Shown here: positions 51,169 to 63,848 of the stretch, piece after piece
How positions within the stretch are numbered: position 1 is the stretch's first letter
Layout of the letters: every line of letters starts with the position of its first letter
DNA from: Temnopleurus reevesii
Taxonomy: Eukaryota > Echinodermata > Echinoidea > Temnopleuroida > Temnopleuridae
Direction: 5' to 3'
Assembly (NCBI GenBank): GCA_036244855.1
Contig: BQKZ01001681.1
Span: forward strand, 25,991-89,990
DNA length: 64,000 nt
Program-made: the position numbers and the translations under genes
Notes under the pieces: model-generated
Database searches by the model: none
What the model saw: only the letters and a program-made list of their open reading frames with translations
What the model was told of the DNA's origin: nothing

Positions 51169-51746
51169 CATATGCATCATGTGTCTCTCCAGATCAATCA
51201 CTGTGTATTCATGTTGTAAGAGGTGTTATGTCTGGAATAATAGTAATATAAACTTTTCTTAAAATGAAAGAAATTTATCAAAAGTAATATCAAATTGTCT
51301 CGAAATGAAAAAAGTTGAAATTGATTAAACAAGGATTACCAGGCACACAAAATTAATATTTCTGTACTACATACATATTCAGATAATGAAAAACGAACGA
51401 AGAATGGAATAAAATAGTGCTTTAAGAAGATAACTACGAACATTGAATAAAGAATCTTCCAGGCTCATAGTTCTACAACAGTGTGCTGATGGAAATAATA
51501 TTTAAATTTTAGCTTATTTGAAACCCTAAATGTACATCTTGAAGCCTAATGTTTTCACAGCTTAGCTTATACACAGCATCAACTCTTTAGATAATATATA
51601 TAGGACCTGGAAGTTGAGAATTTGCAAGATGAAAACAATGTTATAGAATGCCTTGGTGTGACTCCTCTTATTCATGTACCATTCATAATCCTAATCTCAT
51701 TTTATATACTCCTCCCCTTTTCCATGTTATAATCACATTACTACAG

Positions 51747-51816
51747 ATTGATGAAGATGGAAAGCCATAGACTACATTTCAGCATGAAGGAATTCAGTGC
51801 CTCAACCTATGTACAG
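51747..51816 (+). other. exon-like segment, 70 bp, one open frame
   Basis: An acceptor (cacattactacag) precedes it and a strong donor (ACAG/GTATGC) follows. One frame is open throughout: one base completing a codon, then 23 codons including KMESHRLHFSMKEFSASTYV, ending in phase 0. The entry phase fits the 50346-50598 segment. The protein is not recognised. A 23-codon open frame is not rare by chance, so this rests on the splice sites. Confidence 0.2.
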
Positions 51817-51919
51817 GTATGCAATGTCAAAACAAGAATTTTCAGATTTTGTGTTCTGATGTTTGATACTGTATTGAATTTATGAACATAACACATCATA
51901 TATATTCAAGTATATTACA

Positions 51920-51953
51920 CATCATCATCATTATCATCATCATCATCATCATT
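51920..51953. repeat. (ATC)n microsatellite
   Basis: Short ATC triplet run with one ATT interruption. Confidence 0.85.
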
Positions 51954-52917
51954 AATACAAAAAGAAAAATTATTTAATTATCTTCTATGGAATGGTTGCA
52001 TGAAAATGTCCCGACGTAAACTTTTGTAGCTTTTCATTCACTTTAGACACACACTAGATTCGTGGGTATAATTCATGAACATGACATGTGAGGGGCAACT
52101 TTAAAGATTGCTTTCATTTCCATGTAAAATGTATTCAAGAAATAAAATAATAAATATTAACATTTTCCACACTGATTAACCCATATAACAGCCTACACTT
52201 TGTGGGAAACTTTTGTTTGATGCGATAAAGAATTAATAAAAAATAAAGAACAGTATTATATTCTTACATGATACATGTGACTTTGAACTATTACATTATC
52301 TCATAATTTTTATTATTTCACTCTAGGCACTTGTATTTTCATTTCATTAGGTATGTTTCAATGAAATTACCTTCATATTTTTGTTTTGAAAGCAAATGAT
52401 TTTAGATTCTAATAACTTACTTCTGCTTAACCTTAACCCACTTCTACTCTATAATGATGAGGAAAGGAAGTAGAAAACAAGAGCTCTACAGCCCAATTTG
52501 TCTGAAGAAAATTGGTTCAAAGTGCAGTTATAATAAGGGATGTTGGGCGTAACATATTGATCCAATTATGAGGATGAGTAAGACATGACAGTTATGGATT
52601 CTCTCTATCAACATACAAGCTTTGTGATGTAATTGTTAGCAAACATTCCCACAGCTCTGATAACATTCAGCTGGTAAGAAACTCAAGGCTTTTATTAGTG
52701 CCTTCCTTGCAATTAAGTGTTTTGCAGGAATTGTCTTAATGAATATTTCTGGGTATAGAATGGTAATCTAATTGGTTACTTCATTCTAAAAGTATTTAAA
52801 TATTATGCATACAACAGAATGATCAGTTTGTTTTTCCAATTTGGATGATTGTCTGCCACTCTTGACAGGATATTAGTGACGTTTGTGTAGTCCACCTTTA
52901 TTACTTCTTAAACAAAC

Positions 52918-53226
52918 ATTTGGTGTAGTGGTCATGACTCTAGCCTTTCAACCAGAGGGTCGCAGGTTCGAGTTCCACCCAGGGCGTTAATTTCCTTCAG
53001 CAAGAAACTTATTCACAAAGCTGCACTCTACCCAGGTGTGATTGGGGACCGGAAGGACACAGCAGCACATTATCCGATATGATGTGAGCGCCTATTTGGC
53101 TGCCTAGATGCTAAGGCTTGAATTGCCATACAATGACCGGGTAATAATATCGGAAGCACTTTGACCAGTCAATACTGACCGAAAAGGCGCTATATAAATC
53201 CGAAATATTATTATTATTATTATTAA
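52918..53226 (+). mobile_element. tRNA-derived SINE, near full length
   Basis: The tRNA-like head has a Pol III A box (TGGTGTAGTGG, 52921-52931) and B box (GGTTCGAGTTC, 52965-52975). A tRNA-unrelated body follows, with the word ggcgctatataaatccg. An (ATT)n tail closes it at 53209-53225. This layout is typical of SINEs in marine invertebrates and deuterostomes. Clear target duplications were not found. Confidence 0.8.
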
Positions 53227-54115
53227 GATGAAAACAACTCTTTATTTGTTGTAAAATATTTGTTTAACATGCTACAAGCTCTCTTATAGTGCAATATGCG
53301 AAGTGTCCACTCAGAAACCAGTGATTTTTAAAAACAGTGAAATTTATATGAAATTCAAAGGAATCTGTCTGTTTTTTCACTTTTAGTAGTAACTACCAAT
53401 GATCACAGATATTACTAACAACCAAATGAAAACCATTAATTCATTTGAATTTCACTAAAAATTCTTTTAGATGATATATACCTTTATAATAAGATATTGA
53501 AATCTTGAGTGAAAAAAACCCCACAGTATTGTACAGATTGCTTTGAAATACTTTTGCATACTGCATCTCGGCTTATATCAGACAAAGTTCTAATCGTTCA
53601 GTCCTTAAAATGATTTTTTTTGCTTTTTGTCACATGCCCATTTGATGAATAATTGTATTGCTTTACATTCACTTGTTTAATTGGGTCATTGGTCTCAGAG
53701 CATTGAGTCGTGTTTATAGTGTAAAACGAAATGTATATAAAGAAGTTAAGAAAAATCAGGAGAGCTTATTACATAATTAGGTTACACTATTCCTGTTCAT
53801 TATTTTCTAATGATTATATGACATTCCAATAGAGTATGCAGATTGATTCAAAATATTTAATGGGTTCAATCTTGTTTAAACTTAAGAGTATACTGAAAAC
53901 AATGTTAATGAAATGTGAATTGCCATTATCAGATAATTTATGAATATATGTCCCTCTAATATGCTACATGCATGCTTTGCAACCAAGTAAATGTGCTCTT
54001 TTTAAAAGTTCCACATGTGTGATTTAACAAAAATATAAATCACAAAAATGATAAATGTTGAAATTCCAATATTTTTAAAACCACTAGGTCATTCATCTGT
54101 CAATTCTACTTTCAG

Positions 54116-54219
54116 GGAATACTAGCTGAACCTGGTGACTCATATGTTCACAAATTGGTGGAAATTTCTTGACGGAATACCTTTCCTTGAAGGAACATTG
54201 ATTTACCTTGTTGCAGCAG
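54116..54219 (+). other. exon-like segment, 104 bp, stop-bearing
   Basis: The acceptor (caattctactttcag) and donor (GCAG/GTAACG) are both good. In the frame delivered by 51747-51816 it codes 18 residues (GILAEPGDSYVHKLVEIS), then TGA, and a second TGA six codons on. Both other frames also stop. It is either the last coding part of a short protein, a non-coding exon or a decayed exon. Confidence 0.18.
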
Positions 54220-56354
54220 GTAACGTGACTGTTTAACAGATGTCATATCCAATAGAATCTCATCAATTCAGTAATTTATTGAAAGGTATGTTGCATTTCA
54301 ACCAGTTTTAAGGCAGACTTGGGGAGAAAAGGGGGTATATATTGGATATTTGTTTTTATTTATAAACCTGTATAAATTTCCAAAATGAATCTCTCTGTAA
54401 TATTGCTTTCAAAATATATTTGTTATTCCCAAACTGGATCAGTCAAAGTACTGCTTCACTACTTATATCGAGATCCAAGATCAAAACTCAAGTGCTCATT
54501 AATTTTGCTACTAAATATCAAAATTTAGATTAACATTTAAGTTAACCACTAATGTGTAAAGATGAATTACAAAATGAAAATCAGTATGCACTGTCTATTT
54601 GAGAATTAATCAGGTATAGTTCCATCAACGAGAAGCAGAAATGTAAATGGCTAGCCCTAGATTATGAAAAAATTAATTTAAATATGTCATAAAATGAAAT
54701 AAAGGATAGGGAACAAGCACTAGAAATATGAAACGGGGATAGTACCTTTTGGTATTATCTATCTTTCACAAATAATGTTATCAAGTTAACTTTTCATTTA
54801 AAACAATATATAAAGACTGTGGTTTAAACTTCCTTGAAGAAACACCCACTGTGGTCTGTGAACAGAAGATTTTGGGACTTGTAGATAGGCTATTCATTGC
54901 GGGATCGGAGAAGAATATAACAGCTAGATATGAGACCTAAAGATGATGATTAAGTATTAATTGGTAGCATATGTTGTTTACTAACATTTATACACTGGAA
55001 TGTTGGTGTAACAGATAATACAAAGGGGTTCATCCACAAGAATGAAATTTCATTGGAACTCCAGAAAATGAAGCTTTAGAGTTTCTAAAGCCTCAGGTCG
55101 AATCTCCATGCGAAAGCAAATTGTGAATAGGATTGCAGTAACAACCAAGCGAGAAACCCTATGAATGGGACTGCATCATTAGCAGGATCCACTGCTATTG
55201 TGTTTGTAAACAACAGCTTATTTGGGACCACCAGGCAGACAAAAAGAGTCATCATTTCTCAAACTCAAGTGATAATGACCCTTTCCTTGTTGTATCAAGA
55301 CAAGAAGTTGCCTTTTCTTTGTTCAGCTGAAAGAGCCTCCATTCTGGCAAGGAAATCAGTGTTATGGGAAGAGCAAACAAAGAGGAGGTACTTGTGACCA
55401 ATTAAGGGGGCTGATTAGGTGTCAATGGATTACATAATAGAAGGCATAATGAAAGAAAAGTATAAGCTGATTGTGTGAGTTTGTGGATGTTTCTCAGTGA
55501 CTCAAGCACAGAGAATGGTGGGAAAATTACCTGTTTGGTTATTAATTTTTTTTTTACTTGAAACTTATTACTGTCTCTATGACAATTGAGAGAGTTTGTT
55601 GATGTTTGCTCCAAGCAGGATATTCTGCTATACAAAAAGTAGTGATACTTCTAAAGCTTACTTATGATCCATGGAAACATAAACCATATTCTATATTTAT
55701 TGCTTTGTGGTGACATCTGTTTCACTTTGAGCTTTGTGTAATTTTTAAAGAACAGTTGAACCCTTGTTTGGTGCATTTGACCCATGCTTAACAGATAACA
55801 TACTTTTATTAGTTGGATGTTAAGTGTAATCACGAGAGTTGATTAATTTTTCTCCGTCAAAAATAAAAAAAAAATTCTATGACAATACAAACTTATATCA
55901 TGTGCTCTAGTTTTGTGGTTTGGCTTGCCATGGTTAGTGTGATTTAAGTTATTGAATCTGGTTCATATTTTCAATGCCAGTAGAGGATGTCAAGTAAATA
56001 GAAAAGAAGAAGTATATTATGATATTTCAATTGTGAACATTAGAAACAGCTGAACTGAAATTTGATTTAGGTTGTTTGTACCATTGTTTGAGTTTTGTAT
56101 ATTGATTATTTCAATTATTTTACAAGATACAAAATACAAGATTCACTTTGTTCATGCAAAAAATGCACACAACTTTATTTTGATAGTTGTAGAAACACAA
56201 ATAGCAATGATAGGACTGTTCTTATATTTTCAAGTGTAGAATAACTACATTTCATATCTTTTATGACATTATGTTAGATCAAGATCCATAACCATTTCTG
56301 CTATTTATTCAATATTATTTTTAGAATATACTTATTGGTGCAATCCTCCTTCAG

Positions 56355-56391
56355 TCTGGGTTTCACCGTTTGTATACGGACACTTACGCAG
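56355..56391 (+). other. very short exon-like segment, 37 bp
   Basis: The acceptor (caatcctccttcag) and donor (GCAG/GTTTGT) flank 37 bases that are open in the frame coming from 54116-54219 and end in phase 0. It is too short to carry weight alone. It is listed because its phases fit its neighbours. Confidence 0.1.
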
Positions 56392-56639
56392 GTTTGTAGA
56401 TAGTTATCTACTGTAGTAGTTCAGGTCCAGCACATTTTCATAGGGTCAGTTGGTAGGGGACAAAAAAGACAAATTTTGGGCCTCTATAAGTTTGTTTGTG
56501 TTCAGGTATTCCACAATATCTCTGTTGTAATGAGAATGTATCATAGCTTGGTTTGGACTATGCAGGCATAGTTAAAGCACACCCATCACTTTCTTGTAGA
56601 TGGAACATATATAAAGATTATTCTTTGCTTTTAATGGAC

Positions 56640-56880
56640 GAGCCTTTGACATGAATCTGATCAAGCTCGTTCAATTTCAATTTCTTGGCTCGCGGTTCGA
56701 GCCGACCCCAATGACAAATTGGCACGGCGGGTAGCCCTATTAGAAAGGAGGAACTAAGATGGCCGAACAGGACCGGGTGACAAACATTCCGCCAAACCAG
56801 CTGTGTCACTGGGGAAAGCGTCTTGCTGTGTGCGGGCCAAAGATGAAATTGAAAGGGAGGGCGATATGCTTTTGATGTGA
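56640..56880 (+). mobile_element. possible tRNA-derived repeat fragment
   Basis: A perfect B-box-like word (GGTTCGAGCC, 56694-56703) is followed by a GC-richer block (gcacggcgggtagccc, tgtgtcactggggaaagcg) unlike the surrounding AT-rich DNA and similar in style to SINE bodies. No A box or tail is certain. Confidence 0.35.
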
Positions 56881-58504
56881 TTGAGTTGGTAAAGGAGTAG
56901 TTTATATTTGACAGTGTGTGGCTCCCTCCAGTGTACATCACTGTGACCGAATATATTGAAGAGCCAAAAAGAATCTAGGATGCTGGTAATTGCATTTCAA
57001 ACACCAATACCAAGTATTCATGTTGTGGTATTTAGGCTATGACATACTGAGAATATGATTAACGTACGTTGTAAGTGCAAGCTCTCGTTATACATTAAAT
57101 TTATTCTGTATATTGGATTTGCTGAGTATGCTGGCTTTCCTTTTATAGATGAAGACAAACCATGTTTCCGTAACTTATATTACCATAACAATTATGATAA
57201 AACATTCAGAAACAGATTCTGCGTTTACAGTTTACAGTCATATCATTGTTAAAGATATATTCTGGTATTTGTTAAAAAAAATAAAATGAATGTTCACAGA
57301 ATCGCACAAAATGTGAGAAGAATGTTCAGAACTATGAATAAATAATATGTGCCAAAGTGTTTTGCATGAAAATGTATAATGGCAGAGAAATGTGCAAATA
57401 AAGGGTCAAAATTGGGCCATGTAGGGCCGACAGATTTTATACCAGTCCCACGCGCTGCTTCCTGTGTTTGCTACAGTGGACAGAGCACGTGGAGAATGAC
57501 ATAATTTCGCTTTTAACCGGTTTGAGGTTATCACATTAGTTTTCCCTTGTCTACACAAGTCACGTTGTGCTTTGTTTGTAACATAAGATTATTTTAATCA
57601 TTCATTTTTCCAAATTGAAGTTCTTTGCAAGTACTCGATATTCGCTTTAAAACACATTAAGAGTATAATAAACGCTCAAACTTTCAGATTAATGAATGCT
57701 TTTGTAGTTTTCATAGTACCAGACATAAATAGCCACGGTATATTTTAGAAATATTGGACCGTTGGAGCATATACGTGTGCCAAAGTAAAAATTCCTGTAG
57801 ATATGTCTCATGCATTTTCCAGCTGAACCTATTTAATCTTTACCAAATTGATTTGGTTATTATTCCAATTCTGTTTCTTTACATCATGAGACCTTGAACT
57901 ACAATCATGGAAGACCATTACATACTCTTCTCTTTATGAGAAAGCTTTCATTTCATAATGCAGATTATACGATTATTGCTTAAAAGGTCATCCGTTAATC
58001 AAATTTCAGTTTTGCATTTCTGTTGCACTGATGGATATCTCAATAAGGATAACGGACTAGTTGTATTGATGTCTATTTGAATTTGTTCTATTTCATCCTG
58101 AATTTCAATGATATTTTGTTAAGCTTTCTGGAGTGGCTATCCAAGATTTAAAAAAAAGTAGCCAATGTAAGATGGTAACTGTTATAGACGGGGTCTTTTC
58201 GGCAAAATTTGTGTTGGGGATGCACTTAATGGTTACAGGGGTGCAAATCAAATTTTTAGAGTAATTGGCAATGAATGAGATTGAATGTTCAAACTAAACT
58301 TGGTCTCTAGGCTTTATTTGAAATTTCTATATCCCTTTCTCTGTTTACCTCTTTGACCTGTATATTTTACCTTTAACTACAGCTTTTGACCAAGGGAAAT
58401 AGGAAAGTTCAGCTCACCACAATCCTAATTTATTTATTTTGGAACCTTGCTCTCCGTGTCCATCCACAAGTAAGCACAAATTGTGAGAAAACCTGAGTGA
58501 ATAA

Positions 58505-58686
58505 GGGCGTGTTCGAAAGTCGCAATCGATCGCAAGCTGCAGTTGATTGGAAAGCGCCAGTCAAAATCATTGTTTCATGCACATCTTGTTACAAGCACAT
58601 ACTATGTGCAAATGAAAATGTGCGTTGCAATTTATAATTGATTGCAGTTGATTTGCAATCAACTGCAACTTTGGAGCAACACCCCC
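58505..58686. mobile_element. TAA-flanked Harbinger-like MITE, copy 2
   Basis: Starts GGGCGTGTTCGAAAGT and ends GGAGCAACACCCCC, with TAA on both sides. It shares the gattgcagttgatttgcaatca block with the copy at 49665 but lies in the opposite orientation. The left end has drifted more than the right. Confidence 0.75.
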
Positions 58687-58883
58687 TAAGTATGAGCAAG
58701 GGTATAACAATTTCATGTTTTACTGCCGGAGGAAAAAGAAGGGACTATCATTATAAAAGCTAATGAAATCTGTAAGTTGATGAGAACATAGTTCTGAAAC
58801 TTCCCTTTATCTGGAACGCAGCTCCAGTTTAGTGAAAGTCCCTCCTTTTGAAAGACACTCCATTAGGGAAGGGATGGCCAATC

Positions 58884-58921
58884 ACCAATAGTTTTTTTTT
58901 TTTTTTTTTTTTTACCAATAG
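58884..58921. repeat. T22 homopolymer flanked by 8-bp direct repeats
   Basis: ACCAATAG at 58884-58891 is repeated at 58914-58921, with 22 T residues between. This is the shape of a minimal retro-insertion (poly(A) only, minus orientation) with its target duplication, or of local slippage. Confidence 0.7.
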
Positions 58922-60139
58922 TTGGTTTTTAGTACTGGAATATGAAAATATAGGTTTGCTCCGAACATAGCAGATAAATGCTTTATTTAAAAAAGAAACT
59001 TGAGCAAAAAGGTTTTGGATTCTCAACCTTATCACAAGGGATTGCTTCTCACTTATGTTACAAATTTATCACTGTCATAGATATGCACTATATAATTCTT
59101 CTGAAGCAGTGATGCCTTCCCAATGAAGGTGGGGCATATCAAAAATGGAAAATGTTTCTTTTTATCTTGATGTAGGTGATACTGAACTTGCTGTCTGTAA
59201 AAGCACAAACATAAAAAAGTATAACGATTTATTGTACCAAATAACAACTCCCTTAACCTTAATGCAGCATTCCAATTTATGAAGGAATCTGTAGTTTTTA
59301 AAGGCTGATTGACGTAAGAAACAGTTCATCAATATCAACTTACAATTATTACAATTATTATATTGCAAAATTATGACAAAATTTTCTATCATATATGAAA
59401 ACTTCTCTGTGTGTATGGTATTGTATGGTGCACACCTCTCCACTTTACAACCCCTTCACTGTGAGATCCATAGTACTTGAATGATGGGGTGACATGCCCT
59501 GATCACCATTAGGAAGGGAAGGTGTTTGTCACGTTTGGAGGATCGCTGGATGAATTGTTCAAACACCAATAACGTGAGCGGAATATGGTTCTACATCTTC
59601 TTGTGAGAGTGACAGTCTGTACCATGGGATCATTTTAAATGAATGTCATGGCATAATGTATCAAAATGTATTCGCTATCTTGTTACTGCACTCTTATCAT
59701 CTTTGGGGAAAAAAGCATATCCAACACTTGGCTATATACTGTCCATGTAGCTATTGGTTGTAATATGTCTAACCTATGGTGGTTTTTGTATTTTTGCCAA
59801 AATGTTGATATGTTTTGACTAATAAAAGTGTAGACAGGATGATGCGCATTGTTTAAGAGTATGCTTTTTATGATATCTAGCTGTTTTTAGTCTCTCATAG
59901 AATCATATGTTTGTATAACATGTAAGATGATACATATTCTTAAAACACATATAATCATGGTATTAAACTCATAATTGCACAGCCCAATATATATTGCTTA
60001 ACCAAGAATATTAGCTATAATGATTTGCTAGAATGGCAAACAGATAATGCAATTTTTCTTTTGAATTCAGAGTTAGATATCACCTGCCCTCCATCATGAG
60101 TTTTAGGTTCACGTTTGTTTGAATTGTAGGTTTGCAGAT

Positions 60140-60255
60140 GGTTTTTATCTCAATATTTGTCGAGTGTAAAGCTTTCAGCGCCATGAGCACCGATAAGGTG
60201 GACCTGTGCGCTATACAAGTAGCCACCATTATTATCATTATTATTATTATTGTCA
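60140..60255 (+). mobile_element. SINE 3' fragment
   Basis: The words tgtgcgctatacaagtagcc followed by an (ATT)n-rich tail resemble the body and tail of the SINE at 52918. The tRNA-like head is missing or unrecognisable, so this is a 5'-truncated or related copy. Confidence 0.5.
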
Positions 60256-60476
60256 TGTCACACTCCAAGTAAATAATGAGGGATTTCAATAATATATCAG
60301 GTTGATGTTTCACCGAATAAGGATCAGTTCTTGTGCATGATAAGTGATAAGTATTCGGCCCGAGACCGGATACAAGTTGCTGGTAAAGTCTTCATTAAAG
60401 TCTTTCGTTACTCGTTAAAACACCGCCCTGATTTATTGAAAAGATATCGATCCTCATAAGTTCATTTTGAATGAGG

Positions 60477-60904
60477 ACCAATGAAGAAGAACCACACTGG
60501 CTAAAAGCAATTTCACCCTGAATTCTCTTCCTTCATGATGTGATTTTGAAAGATTGGTTAGAGAGATTGGTTAGAATGCAGTTTAAAGCATGTGAAGAGT
60601 TAATTGCCAAAAGACGGAACAAATTAGAATGCCACAACAAAAAATGGAGATTGATTTCACAAATGGTAGTTCTAAACTAATCAATTGTGAAGCAAACGTT
60701 TAACAAGTAAGCGGAATATGTAATCGTTGATGTCTTTTTTTAAATTTTCATTGTTGTTTGTTAGTATTTAAAAAACGATCCCATTGGTGTGTTTTTTAAA
60801 TTGTTTTTTTTCTGTGTTATATTATGTTTGATTATTTCTATGCTACTTAAACTATGTTGTGTATATTTGGATTAATAAAACATGAATTACAAAAAAAAAA
60901 AAAA
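60477..60904 (+). mobile_element. poly(A)-tailed retro-insertion with target-site duplication
   Basis: The segment ends in AATAAA (60874-60879), eleven bases, and then A14 (60891-60904). The 8-bp word GAATGAGG occurs immediately before it (60469-60476) and immediately after the A tract (60905-60912), as expected of a LINE-mobilised target-site duplication. Inside, one frame is open for 52 codons (60522-60680) with a protein-like reading (KDWLERLVRMQFKACEELIA), followed by about 200 bp of AT-rich 3'-UTR-like sequence. It is either a 5'-truncated processed pseudogene of an mRNA or the 3' end of a non-LTR retrotransposon; I cannot tell which. Confidence 0.6.
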
Positions 60905-62211
60905 GAATGAGGCTTTATTGATTACAATTCTATAGTTCTATCATAATTTATCATTTTCATAAGTAATGTATGTCTCTATCCGTATCCAGTCCTCACCCAA
61001 TTGGGATATCCCCCAGTCATAATAGTTCTGCCTGATGGTGGTGACTGATGATGATAGATGTATGCTTTTGAAGGAGACTTTCCAGAACAAAGGAAGCTGG
61101 GGCTTTGAGCTATCAAGCCATGATGTCTTCATAAAAGTATTTTAATTGGAGACAACATCGGTCATGCACCAAATGAGATATATTCAATGAATCTTCATTT
61201 GTTTATTATTCAGGAAACGGGATCCATGAATTTATAAATGACATGTCAACCTGCAGACTCGGATGACAAGATTTGTATATGGATGCCGGTCATTGCCTTA
61301 TGAAAATGCCTCAAGCCACAAACCCAAGACACATCTTTTTCAACACTATCCTAATTTTCTCCTTAACCTTTTTGAGATAAAAGGTTACAAATGCCTTCCA
61401 ATATTTCTTAAGTTGTTGATTCTGTGTGGGCCTGATGGCAGTGAACTTAGTTTACATTCGACAGAGCATATGGTTCATAGGATAAGGATTGAGAGGAATG
61501 GGTAGGGTGATTTTTTTTTCAGAAGTCATTCCAGATCAGTTGTACTTGAGTTTATTTTAGTCTACTTTGGTTAGCAAAACATGCCAATCAACTGATGATG
61601 GCTGTGCTTCTGAAAACATATCAATGTCAGGCTGTCAAGGAGATCATGGCCAAATGAACAGAGAACTATTCCAAATAGCCAGACATATATAGGATTCATC
61701 ATAATCAACCAGCCAAGCAGTTTCAGCATTTGATAAATCGTTTCAAAAGATGAGCATTAAAAAGTATTAATATATCTACACAATATTTCAGAAAATTAAC
61801 CCTTAAGATGAAATTCATTCATACATGCATGCCACAAATATTTCTAGAGTTTTTCAAAAGTCCTTGTGTGGGCTGAATAGAAGAGATGACTTTATCCTCA
61901 CCAATCTGTATGAATGCGATGTTTCAAGCTGTTTCCATGACAACACGCAGTCAGGCATGAATCTCTACTCTAAGAAAAATATTTTACAGCAATAGCTCAT
62001 ATACTAACATCATATAACTAACGGGTAGATTGACAAATCCAAATGAGATTATTTTTTTCTCTCTTAATGGAGTATTAGATTTAAAGGAACAATATATCTA
62101 TATATGGAATTAATTATGGTTGCTAATCATGCTGTGTTATTTGGCTACTTGTTTTTGTCATGACCAACTTGAAGTTTTGGAAATATATCTATAATGAATT
62201 GTCTATTTCAG

Positions 62212-62294
62212 GGTAGAAAGACATCAATCGTGGAACTCTTTGTGCAGTGTCTTCATCTGAAGAAATCACAATACTTACAACATTGGTTACACAG
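62212..62294 (+). CDS. candidate internal coding exon, unrecognised protein
   Basis: The acceptor (gaattgtctatttcag) and donor (ACAG/GTTTCC) are good. The phase-0 frame is open for all 27 codons plus two bases, with helix-like composition (SIVELFVQCLHLKKSQYLQH) resembling a globular protein. It ends in phase 2 and joins without a stop to the exon at 63619, giving the seam HWLHR-LAQSV. Upstream, the phase fits 49344, 51816 or 56391. No domain is recognised. Confidence 0.3.
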
Positions 62295-63618
62295 GTTTCC
62301 TTGAAAAAAATCAATTAGTGCCGGCTAAAAAAAACCTAGACATAATTGTCTTGGTTTATACTGGAATACCTGAAAGTTGTGAGATGGGGCTGCAGCAATG
62401 TTCTTTATGCTCTATACAAAGTAATTTGATGTTACATTATTTTGAATGTCATACCAATGGGTTATCGTTATAACATTAACAGTTTATATGATTAAAAACA
62501 TCATCATCATAAATCATAAATGCTTTAAAAATATCTTGCATTCTTTCTGCCTCATACTGTCTATCCACCCCATCCCTGTGAAATTCTTCCATGTCATTCA
62601 GAGAGTCGCGTCGAAACCAACCGTAATCTCATTTTAGCGGTTCATCGTTGTGGAAACCCGGTAGCAGGTCCAAGGTTGCAATGTCACATCACGTTCTCCC
62701 TCAATGACTACAAAAGATCTCTGCTAACGTAATTGTCACCCTCTGCCCGCCCGCCCATCCTATTCCTCCTCCCATCATGGTTAAGGTTTAGCTGAAGATG
62801 TACTGAGGTTTCTATAATGCAATTTAGAAATGCCAGGTGTTCCACTGATTGGCTTCAATTGCATGTGATGAATGTAATATGAAACTCATAATGGGGGACA
62901 TTTTTGCCTTTGATTTGGGTTTAAGTTCATGTGCTTGGTTGGGACAGGATGGATGCTGAAGACACCTTAGGATGAAGATGTTTTGTTTAATCATTAATTC
63001 AAGGTTAATCCATGAACCTTCATGTATATGAATAAATCTTCTTTGCATTGATGACGATTCACATTTAATTATTTTCGTATAAAACCATTTTAATTGATCA
63101 GCTATTCATCAATGTTTTCTAGAACTAATGTAGTCTTCTTAGACAAACACGTATCTCTCTTGAAAAATGATTGGATAAACTTCACAATCTATCAGAACAA
63201 AGGAAAAAAGTATTGGCTATGGTTTGTGATTTCCATCAAGAATTGCGAGCTAAATGATGCATTTGGTGTAATATTTGTATTTTGTGAATTGTCTTTGGTT
63301 CTTATTAGTCACTACTAACCATTATCACATAGGACAATCATACAAAAATGTGGGTAGATAAGATTTAAGTCGGTATGAAAGTCATATTGAAGAACCTAAA
63401 TACCAATTCAGGTTATGACCTCTGTTCTAATGTCCAATATAATGGAAATGAAGATGTATAGATTTCCTGGCATTATTTATATATTTTTAATTAAATGTAT
63501 GTTTCAAACGTCTTTACTGTGTTCTTGAAGACAAATTGACTTCATGATTGGTCATAGTTTCTTTGTCTCTGAATATACAACAATGAAAGTATTAAATTTG
63601 GTAATTCTTCATTTTTAG

Positions 63619-63667
63619 ACTAGCCCAAAGTGTTGATGATAGAATTCTGATATTGTCCATCCCTGAG
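63619..63667 (+). CDS. candidate internal coding exon, unrecognised protein
   Basis: A clear acceptor (attcttcatttttag) and a strong donor (GAG/GTATGA) enclose 49 bp. One base completes the codon left by 62294, then 16 open codons read LAQSVDDRILILSIPE and end in phase 0. Of the exon-like segments on this strand this one has the best splice sites together with the most protein-like reading. The next candidate exon is 63786. Confidence 0.33.
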
Positions 63668-63785
63668 GTATGATCGCTATCATTCTCATCCCTCTGCTCA
63701 TCTGAAATCGATAACCCTCTCAATCTACCCCATCAAGGGTTTTTCATTTCCAATGCCAAATATTTTGCACCAATTGTTTTTTCAG

Positions 63786-63848
63786 ATGCCCTGAGTTGGC
63801 GATACAATTCACAGACCAATTACTCTGCTAGCAGGCGGTGTTGAGGAG
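63786..63848 (+). other. exon-like segment; early stop, possible last coding exon
   Basis: A strong acceptor (caccaattgttttttcag) precedes it and GAG/GTGAAT follows. In the phase set by 63667 it codes only Met-Pro and then TGA (63792-63794), so the protein would end there. Beyond the TGA the same frame stays open and protein-like (RPITLLAGGVEE) to the donor. Either the stop is real and the rest is UTR, or the exon belongs elsewhere or is decayed. Confidence 0.2.

Noticed and set aside
52918..52990. Functional tRNA gene
   Set aside because: A and B boxes are present, but the anticodon stem does not pair properly and the sequence continues into a SINE body and (ATT)n tail.
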